A stretch of DNA of 64,000 nucleotides from NCBI GenBank assembly GCA_914767885.1, contig CAJZBQ010000050.1:434001-498000 (forward strand), read 5' to 3'. The translations under genes and the position numbers were made by a program. Shown piece after piece: positions 21,801-31,800 of this stretch (position 1 is its first letter; each line of letters starts with the position of its first letter). This stretch comes from Blepharisma stoltei (taxonomy: Eukaryota; Ciliophora; Heterotrichea; Heterotrichida; Blepharismidae). The notes beneath the pieces were generated by a model that ran no database searches, was not told the DNA's origin, and saw only the letters and a list, made by a program, of their open reading frames with translations.

Positions 21801-24800
21801 TTCTTAATTTTTTTTTTAAAAAATTTATATATAAATTTATAGTACATTTTTTTTCGAAATTTAAAAATATCCCCAATATACAAAAATTGTACTTATATAT
21901 CAAATTTTTGTTCTCTCACGGAGTTTTTTTTGGGCAAAAATAGGGATTTTCCAATGGTTTTGCTCGCTCACAGATGGGGGAGTAAACTACTTGAAGAATT
22001 TACTTCGTCCACTGCATAAAATAAAACTGCTCCATTAGTCAATAAAACAACAAGCATAGAGATAATTAAAATAATCTGGAAAATTTTCAATGATTTAACA
22101 GTCTTTTCCATAAGACTTTTTAGGACCTTTGAATTAGTAAAAATTATTGAGCTTTGAGAGCAAACATTTGAAAGAATATCTTCATTTTTTTCTGTGTTGA
22201 GATTCTCAGTAAATTCAGTTGTTTCTCCAGTCTGTGTAATATCGTTTCTTGATAATGATTTTAGTCTTAAGGTTTCTCGAGTTGATTTATATTGGATAGC
22301 CTAAAATATGCGCAATTTATTGCTTGCCAAATTTATTTTATAGAAAAAAATGGCTTTAATATTTACAAAAATAGCGCTAGCTTAGTTGAAAAAAGACATT
22401 TCTGAAATAATCAGAGCGGTTGTCAGTTTTTATTGAGCTACTTATTCTTAATAAAGGTGGGGTGTCTAATTCATAGTCTTCAATTTGATCAGATTCTTGA
22501 ATTTCTTCTGTGTCTCTGTGTTTTCACTTTTCAATTTCAATAGGGTCATTTACCAAAACAACATAATTTATTCTGATTGAGTTTATAACCTTGTAGCACA
22601 ATACTAAATACGTTTCCGTTTCTATATTGCTTAGTTTATATGGTATAAAAGGGAGCAAAACCATTTTCTTTAAGACAGGAAAGAGTGCAGAGAGTTCGAC
22701 GCCTTGTAAGCTGCTCATTCTTTTTCCTGCAAGCTTTGTAAAAAGACGTGAGTGCGCCACAATTTCGCCTGATTCTGAAAGTAAAGCAACTTGATGATCC
22801 ACAGGCCTTTCTCGAAATATAATCACAAGAGTAGACAAATCAGATAAAGAGGTTATAGAAGCACGAACATTGCATTCTACAATATTTCTATTTGATAATT
22901 GTAAACAAATGCTAGAAGGAAGTTTCAATTCTGATTTAGAGCAATGATGTAGGTATTTGTACATGCTTTCATTAAAATCTTTATCTAATGGCGGAGGAAT
23001 ATACATTGAAATGCTATTTCCGATAATTGTATCAGAAGACTGCTTAAGAATAGCAGCTGCTTTTTGATTTGCATATTGAATTTTTCCAAGGGTATTTTTT
23101 TCTCAGGAAGCTAAAATGATTCCATTATTGTCATCAAAAAAGTTTAGCCGTTTTTGGTCTTTTAGGGATATTTCTAATGATTTTTCCAATGAATTTCTTT
23201 TATTATTGAGAATCATTGCTTTATCAAAGTCCAGGATAATGCTTTGGAGCAAGGTTGAATATAGCAATAGAGTTTCTTTGCTTTTTGGGTAATTATTTAT
23301 AAGAAATGTATACTCAATATGAAGAAGTTTCAAATTTTTTGAGATAGATCTCATCATATTATTCAATTTTTTAAGCTCTGGCTTAGTAGAAACTAATTCC
23401 CTTCAGAATGATTTCAAGACCATGCATAAGCTTTCATCAGCTGCTTTTGTTACTTGGATTTTATGAATATAATGCAAAAACTTTGCATTTTCATCTATAT
23501 TATATCCTAAATATGCTTTTGAGCAAACATATTCTTGATAGGAGCCTTCCAAATCGAAATCAGACATTTTAGCCTTTCCCAGCTTGATTTTTCCTAAAAT
23601 CTCGTCGTTCAAAGAAAATGTGCAATAATTGGCTTCTCATACTGCCAGTAGCTTATTTCTATAAAGCTTTGTTTCTAGATAGCATTTAGAGAAAATATTT
23701 ATAACTTATGTACGCTACTAGCATGCCCTCAGAGCTCAAAAGAAACAGAAATAGAGCCTGTTAGATTTTCTGCCTTACTATGAAAGGCAAATATAGCCAC
23801 AATGGTTTGATTTTACCAAATCGAGATTGGCTCATCAGAATGCGGCAGAAAATCCAATGAGCTTAGTTTGCTCCAAGCCAGCTCTGAGGCACGCTAATAA
23901 TGAGCCCAAACTATATTAGTGTTTCATTAATTTCTGTAGGATCCAAGCATAAAAAATATCTCAGATTGATTTCCAACTCATATGCATTTTTTAATAGCTT
24001 AATATTCGTAGGTAACTTCTGTGCTGTTTTCATTTTGAAATTAATAATTGCATGAATTAGAATTAAACTTGATAAGGGAACGATTGTGATTGTTAGCATC
24101 ACAATTACCATAGACTTATCTAGCATTTCCCCAAATAAGAATAAGAATGATATAGCTGTAATAATTCAATAACGAACTATAATCACACAATTAGCAAATA
24201 GCGAGAAGTATGGGAAGTATTTAATTGACTCAATTAGCATAATTGCAGAGTAGATCATGACAATAATTTGAAAATAAATAGTTTTGTGTAAAGCCATAAT
24301 AGCATATAAAATTGACAAAATAAAAGAAAATAAGACTGAATAACAGTCTATTTTTGAGTGTGCTTTTGATTTAAAGTCTTTATAAGCAATTGAATGTCTT
24401 ATTTCTCCGGTAAACCCAGCATCAAACAATCCAAAAACAAAAGACAAAGCCAATAGAGGCAGAGCAAAGATTGAAGCAATAAAATTTGCTTGAAAATTAC
24501 CTTGCTCATAACTATTGCTATATTCTGAAACATATTTTTCAGGGAAAATTCGATATTTCAATATTAAAATCAGTAAAGTAATAATTGGAATTTGGAAAAA
24601 ATGAAGCCAAATGAAATTTATCTTTTTGAAAATTGCCAAAAATATTCTTGTAATTTTTATGGAGAAATATATATATTTTTAAATCAGAGCTAAACTTACT
24701 TACATAGTATTTTTTGGTTCTCAAGCTAATAAAAATTACTATACTAGAAGCACTAAAATCAAAAGATATGCGGTATTTACTAGAACTATAATAATCGAAA

Positions 24801-25149
24801 TATAAATACAGTAATCCATTACTCCTAAAGCAGCACATCAATTATCAATTCTTAAATAGCCTAGATATTGCCAAAACCTTAAATTTTCTTTCCAGTTTGT
24901 AATAGATAAGTCTGGAATTCATAGTAAACTGATTGTTTGAAAACAAAAAATCAAATTAATTACTATAAATTTTGACTTTTGGAAAAATTCAGATTTTTCT
25001 CTTGGATTTTGATTATAGTAAGAAATACGGTAAAGCTCGAACAGGGCTCATAATAATTTTTGAAAAAACTTTGGGGCTTTGATTTTTCTCAGATAAGAGC
25101 TCAATTCTTCGGTTTCATCCTTAATGTTGAATAGATATGAATCAGACAT
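18858..25149 (-). CDS. polytopic membrane protein with PAS domain (TmcB-like type), six IESs and one intron
   Basis: After removing six TA-bounded segments and a 15-nt intron, 4320 nt encode 1439 aa from ATG at 25147-25149 (MSDSYLFNIKDETEELSSYL) to TAA at 18858-18860. The N-terminal third has multiple transmembrane helices with the WIPDLSITNW and FxLYR-like motifs common in ciliate TmcB-like proteins. A helical TPR-like stretch (about 22800-23650, DLEGSYQEYV) leads to a PAS fold (GKIQYANQKAAAILKQ, then GNSISMYIPPPLDKDF). A further transmembrane helix (FQIILIISMLVVLLTN), a large non-cytosolic region and two more helices follow (INTLLIAGFAILCICVGV and MIIIALVFYALGSVF). The likely role is membrane sensing or signalling; the ligand is unknown. 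Several TGA codons are Trp. Confidence 0.8.
19411..20227 (+). CDS. unidentified IES-encoded protein, 266 aa, one 16-nt intron
   Basis: Starts at ATG 19411 (MAYLNPFGPNEAWSDEGEDY). Removing a 16-nt GT-AG segment (19501-19516) between codons joins an acidic N-terminus to a second open frame that runs to TAA at 20225-20227, 14 bp before the IES boundary. The combined ORF is 801 nt. TGA codons at 19961, about 20090 and about 20159 are Trp; under the standard code it would be cut at 19961. The middle is acidic (YEFENVEETNDELMIEE) and the C-terminus basic (HAKKKIKKF; RGRKKKNEF). No family is recognised; a DNA-binding or transposon-associated role is only a guess. If the intron is not real, the gene carries a frameshift. 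Confidence 0.5.
19501..19516 (+). other. candidate 16-nt intron in the IES-encoded ORF
   Basis: GTTATGGACGCTGAAG has GT-AG ends, is the size of known heterotrich introns, and its removal connects two open frames between complete codons. The 5' splice site GTTATG is not a strong consensus, so a frameshift mutation remains possible. Confidence 0.45.
20897..20911 (-). other. 15-nt intron in the PAS gene
   Basis: On the minus strand the sequence is GTATATATTATGTAG. Its removal joins ATA ATA AAT to GGA AAC GAT in frame; retained, TAG would end the protein. Confidence 0.7.
20931..21440. mobile_element. IES (510 bp) in the PAS gene, S1 repeat copy
   Basis: TA at 20931-20932 and 21441-21442; excision joins AAT TTT ACT TAT to AGA AGA TTT. 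The body is GC-richer and matches two other inserts: 21040-21130 resembles 9690-9800 and 28750-28840 (AATTCWRGCAGT...TTTTACCTT), and its right end (GTAGCGGAC, about 21421) matches 29128-29140. Confidence 0.75.
21764..21982. mobile_element. IES (219 bp) in the PAS gene, family 2 MITE
   Basis: TA at 21764-21765 and 21983-21984, ends CTCCCCCAGTGAGCGAAC and GTTTTGCTCGCTCACAGATG followed by GGGGAG (inverted). Excision joins AGT AGT TTA to GAG GTC CAA. It carries the family 2 internal block GGGCAAAAATAGGGATTTTC. Confidence 0.85.
22290..22377. mobile_element. short IES (88 bp) in the PAS gene, boundaries tentative
   Basis: The frame downstream of the PAS region hits TAG at 22377-22379 and the following frame is closed by TAG until about 22300. 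Cutting at TA 22290-22291 and 22378-22379 gives QLSYKSTRETL in frame; other TA pairs are less consistent. Confidence 0.5.
23700..23913. mobile_element. IES (214 bp) in the PAS gene
   Basis: TA at 23700-23701 and 23914-23915. Excision joins GAA ACA CTA ATA to AAT ATT TTC TCT. Both sides contain stop codons in the host frame without it. The body is moderately GC-rich (GCATGCCCTCAGAGC) and has no recognised coding content. Confidence 0.75.
24670..24741. mobile_element. short IES (72 bp) in the PAS gene
   Basis: TA at 24670-24671 and 24742-24743. Excision gives LLVYFSIKITRIFLAIF, continuous with the transmembrane region. This explains the frame break better than two 14-nt introns in the same stretch. 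Confidence 0.7.
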
Positions 25150-25190
25150 TTATTGGCTATTTATTAAAATTATTTTCTTAAAATATTCGT

Positions 25191-25256
25191 ATACCCTACC
25201 CTACTAATCCTTATAAATTTTTTTTTTGGTGCTGCTTTTGGTGTAGGGTAGGGTAA
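25191..25256. repeat. hairpin with telomere-like arms upstream of the PAS gene
   Basis: TACCCTACCCTAC at 25191-25203 is inverted as GTAGGGTAGGGTA at about 25244-25256, separated by 40 bp of loop. Both ends start with TA. It lies 42 bp upstream of the PAS gene start codon and could be a short IES. Confidence 0.65.
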
Positions 25257-25470
25257 GTAAATTTTTTCTTCTTCTTATAATTTTTTTGGGGAATATTTCT
25301 CCTGCTAACTGGGATTTTACTAATTAAACTAATTGGATAAATCCGCTGAGGAATCATAAGGACTCCTAGAGTATAGTTTTTATTTTATTTCATTTCAATC
25401 CACAAGTGAACTTTATTCTATTTATCAGCTAATAATATAAAGGCTTTACATAGAGAATAAAATTTTATTC

Positions 25471-25791
25471 TAACCTCTTCTTTAAATTGGAATAAAATAA
25501 TGGTAAAATTTCTATTTTTGGGTACTTTATCCCCTTTAAATTGGAGCAAAATTTATTTAATAGGAAAAATAGGTAAAAATATTTATTTTTTTAATTAGTT
25601 ATGACCTAATTAATGCAAAAATTCAAGTAGTATCTTTTAAACAGTTTTTCATACTAAATCGATTAAATTTTCCTATTAATTCTTTATAAAATAAGCTAAA
25701 ATCCAAAATATTGTATTCTATTTTTTTTTGTAAAATATTTTTAAAATTCTTTTTTAAAAAAAAATATCTTATCCAATTTAAAGAGAGGGAG
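25471..25791. mobile_element. family 3 MITE in the intergenic spacer
   Basis: TA at 25471-25472 and 25792-25793. Ends are CCTCTTCTTTAAATTGG and CCAATTTAAAGAGAGGGAG, an inverted repeat shared with the family 3 elements at 27462 and 31173. The interior is AT-rich with an extra internal copy of TTTAAATTGGA near 25537. Confidence 0.7.
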
Positions 25792-25884
25792 TAAGAATAT
25801 ACTTAAACATAAATGAGATATACTTTAGATTTTAAAATATAATATATTGAATTAAACCTAATTTTAATTTGAATGTCCATTATC

Positions 25885-28800
25885 TTAAATATTAATGTCT
25901 AAAGAATCAAACTTGCTATTGTGGGAAATCGCAAATATGATCTTCTCTTTCATGATTTCTGGAGATGTATAAGCTGGCAGCTCAAGTCTGAATATAGTAT
26001 TGTCGATAATAGGAACCAATGTATTTACTGCTCCGGATTTACTGTGCTTGGCTATTGTAAATTTAAGAGGCCAATCCCACTCAGTAATCTTAGACCTTCT
26101 AGCAATATAGTCAATAAATTTGGCAAGCTCACTTTCTTTTAATGATTTAATTGCTTCCCAGAAGTTTTCAATGTGCGGATCTGTTCTTCTGCAATTTTCG
26201 TAAACGGTGTTTTCTTCTAAGACTTCTAATTTGACTTCTTGATTCAGGCATATGAGTTCACGTAGTTGAGCAGCTGTGAATAGGTTCAATTTATCAATAG
26301 GAACAACAGCAGCCACACCTTTCCTTATAGAATCGTAAGCTTTACTCCCCCCTATCCTTGATCGAACGATTGACTGTAAAAATTCCTAAAAATTGGGGAA
26401 ATTACCCCCATCCTTGATCGAACGATTTTCATATCATGCAAATTTGTATATATATAAAAATATATTAGTTATCAAAAGCTTAGGAAGATGTACCTAATGA
26501 AGTTGTTTTCAGAGCATTGAGACGACAGAAAGCTGCGGAATCAACCATCCGAAGTGATTTAGCCATCAACCTAGGCTTAAAAATTCAATAATCTAAAAAA
26601 TAGAGATTAAAAAAAATAAATTTTAATTCAATAAGGAACAAATAAAAATTTATACAGTTTAAAAGGGTAACTAATAAATCAAAATATTAACATTGGTATT
26701 TTTTGAAATTAATTCAATTTTTTGCTGTAAAAATAATTATTAAATACTCTTAACCCTCTTATTTAAAGTAAATAAAAAAATATATATGTATTTTTTTATT
26801 TTATATATAAATTTGTTTTCTCAAAAAAAAATTTTTTAACCCCATCCTTGATCGAACGATGGCGAGTCGTTCGATCAAGGATGGGGGGGCCAGTTAGGAT
26901 TTTCAAATAATTTGTGCTTCTCTAATAGATCAGCATAGTGGGCAGCATTTTCAAAAGTAACGTCAATATTGGCTCCGCCTTCACAAAGTTCCACAACTTC
27001 TTCTCCATATTTCACTATGAACTTCTCAGAAATTTGCTGGCCAAAGTTGTCCGCAGTAATTCCATAGGCTTCAAGGTTCCTTAATTTATGCAAAAACTTG
27101 TAGAGTGGGAAATCAAAGTCTCTTAAATCTTCGGTTGTAACGTTTTCGTATAGAAGATGCTTAAATACAATAACAGGGAGTGAAAGTCTCAGCCTCAGCT
27201 TGGTACGGATTGCAGAACCGAAGAATTTTCCAAGAGTGGTGAATAGGTGCATATGAGCTGGGAGAGTGGAGGTTGGATTTATCATCCAATTATCTCTTCC
27301 ATTGCCTACGTTAAGGACGTTATTTTGAGATGGGATCAAAAGTGGAAGTAATGGAGATTGAAGCTCTTTAGAAAGTTCTGTTAATAATTCATTATACTTG
27401 CCAGCATCATCTTGGATTCCTTCTGGCTTGTATGCAAATTTGAACATTCTTTCAGGATGTCTAACTCCCCCCCTTTAAATTGGAACTAAAAATTTTGTTC
27501 CAATTTAAAGGGGGGTTAAGAAAATTGTTTTAAAAAAAAAATCATTATAAAATTTTTTTATAAAAAAAAAATCTATATAAAATTTAAAAAAAAAAAAATT
27601 TCAAAAATTTATCGAATTAGATTAATAAATTCGTTTAATAAAATGCTATTTACTCTTTATCTTTTAAAACAAAGCAAGATATAACTAAAATTTTATTATT
27701 AATTAATACGCCACTATTAAATGGTATCAAAACTATTTACACAAAAATTATTATTTTTATTGATAAAAAAAAAAATTTTAGAAAATTTATTAACCAAAGT
27801 GCTAATTTTGTTTAAATAAGATGTTATTTATACTCTATTCTTTAAAATAAAGCAAGAGATAAGTAAATTTCGAATTTTTGTAAAGAATTTCGCATTGAAT
27901 TTATATCAAAGCTATTTAAATAAAAAATATCATTTTTATCAAAAAAAAATAAAATTTTTTAAAAATTTACAATTAAGGATAATAAATTTATTTAAATAAG
28001 ATACTCTTTATACTCTATTCTTTAAACAAGAGCAGGGTACAACTAAATTTTTAATTTTAGTTAAGAAGAAACATTTAAATTATATCAAATCTTTTTACAT
28101 AAAAATTATGATTTATAAAAATTGTTTATTATAAAATTAAATTTTGTTCCAATTTAAAGGGGATTAATTACCAAAAAAGTGGGAAATTTTACCTATATTT
28201 TGTTCCAATTTAAAGGGGTGGGGAGTAAGAGTTTTATTTGCTGCCGCTCCCAAGGCTCTGCTTATTTGACTAAACATTGAAGCAGTTGCAGAATGATCAA
28301 CTTCCCCTTTAGCTTTTATTTCTTGTGCTTTAGCTTTATCGATAGTAATGTCAATTCTGCATTCAGTTTTAGTCCCATCAAGATGGTTTTCCAATCTTTC
28401 CTTCTTGAATCTTGATAACAAATAATACTTGGCCTTCTTAATAAATTTCATGAGAGAGTTTTCTGGCTCATCTGCTTCAGTGTGCAAATCAAACAGATAG
28501 AAGTAATTTTGGAATCTTGAGCAGAAGTTAAACAAAATTTCTTTCAAGTTAAATAGCTCTGCCTCTGATAATTTTTGTAAGTCTGGATAATAGATTAACT
28601 CTTCTGGAGAAATACACAATGCATTATTGCTCAGCATACTATCGAAACTAATTGAAATTGGCGTCTCAAGGAATGGGCTCCCAGCCATACAGCCTCAAGC
28701 ACATATCTAATTATATCTTGAATTCAGAAATGGGCAACAGTATCTGATGAGTAATTCAGGCAGTGAACGGAGCCTAATCCAAGTCTTTTTCCAGTTTGAA

Positions 28801-31800
28801 TTTTACCTTGTGGTAAAGGAAAGGCTTAGAGTTTGGAATGGGCAGCCCAGCAGTATCTTTTGACCATTCAGGTAACTACCTAGGCTGAAACCAAGAGTTA
28901 TGTTTTTGGCTCTTAGTTGGACACTTTGCCGACAGTCAGCCAGAAATTTCATTTCTTGAAATTTCTGTGCATGAGACTATGTTCAAGCCTGAGAGCTGGA
29001 AGAGAGGCGTCAGAAATCCGAACGCTCGGATATCGAGTGACTATCCAGAGATGAAGAAGGTGATACACGACGCTATGATATATTGGGAACTTCAAAGCAG
29101 GGATGGAAGCCTGTGTAGCGATGTGGTAGCGGACGTTAAACAGAAGACATAAACGATTAAATTTATTTATGTACTTGATTGAATTGGCGTCTAGGTAGCC
29201 ATTCATGAATTCAATAAATTGCTGTGCTATGCCATCTTTGAAAAATTTGGAATAGGTAGGCTTATAGTTTTCTCTCCAATTTTCTCTGTCGCCAGCTGAT
29301 GCAAAACTCAAATAGGAATCAATGAGTTTAGTGTTTCTTCCTTTGAAATTAGGTGTTAAGGAGAATTGATAGCCCCATAATTCAGTTTCTTGTTCAGAGT
29401 CGATTTTCATGAGATCAACACCTGCAGGATATTTTCCTGAATTATTGATTGCTAAGCTTTGGTTTTCTTCTGATAAGACAGCAATGAATTTGAAACAATC
29501 TTCTGAGTCTTCGATATTAAGAGCCACTTGGACAGTGTCTAGCAATTTTTCATTCTTATAAAACGCGATTTCGTTTTTATCAAAATCGATATAGCTCCCA
29601 ATGACGTCGTTTTGGTCATAGCTGGCACTGTCAGCAGTGCCAAGTTTTCCATTACTATAATAAATTACAGTTTGCTCACTTCCTTCAATAGTGTTCTCAT
29701 TGATCAAGCTCTTCTTGGTAAAGCCAACGCCTACATATCCTTTGGATTCAACAGAGACTTCGATGTAGTATTTGCCGTTTCTCATTTCAGCTTCAGTTTC
29801 ATGGTAAGTTTTATCACTTGTTGACTTTGTGACAGTCGTTTTATTCGCGTTGAGTGCAGCTCCGTTCTGATTGCTGTCCCATACATGCTTAATATTATAC
29901 CATTTCAAGAAGATTTGATAATAATGAAAGACTATTATTTAAACTATTCTATTTTCAGCGAACTATACACGTATAGAAGATATAGCAGTTTTATGAACTG
30001 GGATCCAATAATAGACTGAGTCTCCTATAATATCCAAGTTTCTTTCAGAAAGAGGTTTGGACCCAGCCATTCTTTCAACACTGAGCACAGTAATGACTTG
30101 ATTTAAAGAGCCAAAGCAGATCACTGGGGTGACTGAAGAAGCAATCCCCGTGAACTTGAAGACCTCAAGAGCTCCATTAAAGAAAGTCAGTTCTCTTAAG
30201 TTCATATCAATAAACATTGTGATTTCATCTCCCTCCTTAAATCCTTCGAACCCACCTTTGAACCATCCTTTCTTGTGAACTTCTCCAGTTTTTTTCCAAC
30301 TCCAGACATCATGAGGACAGTCGCATCCTATGTACTCATTTAGGTCATAGTTTTGGACATCCTTTGCAGTCCTATAAACTCCAATGTACCAATAATCAGA
30401 GTCTCCATCAGATTCTATCTTGAATTTGATACTAACTGTACCGTCAGAGTATTTTTAGTTAATTATAAACAATTTCCTATGGTACCTCAAGGTATTTTTT
30501 AATTCAGCCACTTACCTCCGTCTCTCTCAGTTCTACTCCTCTTTGAGTCGTTTATCTGCAGGTTTTAAGAGGATAGATTGGCTCAACGTAATTTTAATTT
30601 CTACCATCTGAGTAGTCTTCAGACCAAATTGCGTTGCCCCATCCACTTCCCTTGACTCTGGTAACTTGTGAATTTTCTTCTGAAAAAGTGACTTTGCTTC
30701 CACAAGGTTCTTCTCTCCATCTCGCTTCGCTGATTATAGCTTCAATTTTCTTTTCTTCAACTAATTTCTTACCAAATTCATCATAGCTGAAAACAGCTGT
30801 ATCTCTTGGGTCAAGATTTGAATTTGAATCGAAGACGATACTAATAAAAGAAGCACCAGGAATTTGGATGAATTCTTTTGTGGTTTGTCTAATATAAGGA
30901 TGTTTGGACTCATAAGTTCTTCCGAGATTACAAGTAACGTTCTTCTTGAATGATTCGAATAAGAAAGTTTCTAACAGTCCATCTTTTTCGCTTATCCAAC
31001 ACAATTTGAATTATTTTTATTGCCATCAATAAGGATATAACTTATTTAAATATTTTTAAATAAGTTGGGGACATAGGAACTATATCACAATATTTTTTTT
31101 TAAAATTGCTGAAAATGCTGATCAATTATAGTTTCAATTTTAAAAAATATTATTTCAGTATTGGAGGCTGGCTAACTTCCTCCTTTAAAGTTAAACAAAA
31201 TATATAAAATTAAATTGTTTTTGAACAATAAAAATTATATAAATAACTTTAGTGTTTTAATAAAATTTTTTATAAAAATTATTTCAATTTAAAGCGCAAT
31301 CTGTTGTAATTTTTTATGCATAAATGCACTGATTAATTATTGCAATTTCCTGTGGATGGCGCTGTTTTAGCCTTGATTTTCCCACTGGAAAAATTTTTGG
31401 TTCGACCAGTACCATATGGTTATATCAAGCCAAAAAATTTTACTAGTGGGAAATCAAGGCCAAAACATGGGAAAATCCCATATTTATTCTGGTAGTCTTC
31501 TGAATAGTAAAAGGCTATCAGTTACAAATAAATACTAGTGTACTGGTGCTCTAAGCCTCAACAACTATAGTAGCTTGGTTTACATATTATTCTTATTTGT
31601 TAAAATTGATCACATTATAGGTAAATTTACATTGGGTATCAAAGTTATTATATAAATTATGAACATGTTTAATTTTACTAATATGTATTCCAATTTAAAG
31701 AGAGAGTAAGAAGTTTATGGGCATATCGCTAATAGCTTGGGGAGTTAGACCTTTAATATCAGAAACAAGCTCACAAAATTCCATAAACCAAAGCTCCTCT

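Larger units (their letters stand above)
30993..31745. mobile_element. composite IES (753 bp) in copy A
   Basis: TA at 30993-30994 and 31746-31747; excision gives GGT CTA AGC GAA, exactly as in copy C. A family 3 element (31173-31706) is nested inside, leaving an outer IES of about 219 bp. Confidence 0.9.

Noticed and set aside
24690-24739. Two candidate 14-nt GT-AG introns in the PAS gene (24690-24703 and 24726-24739).
   Set aside because: Careful counting shows that removing them does not restore the downstream frame, whereas one 72-bp TA-bounded excision does and gives family-like sequence.
25191-25256. An internal telomere or chromosome breakage site.
   Set aside because: Only two repeat units in inverted arrangement; no long array or strand asymmetry on either side.
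29898-29965. Gene boundary at the TAG of 29963-29965, with a separate SPRY-HECT gene downstream.
   Set aside because: No ATG or spacer follows, and both copies A and C have a 66-bp segment here whose removal continues the frame; still open until cDNA is seen.
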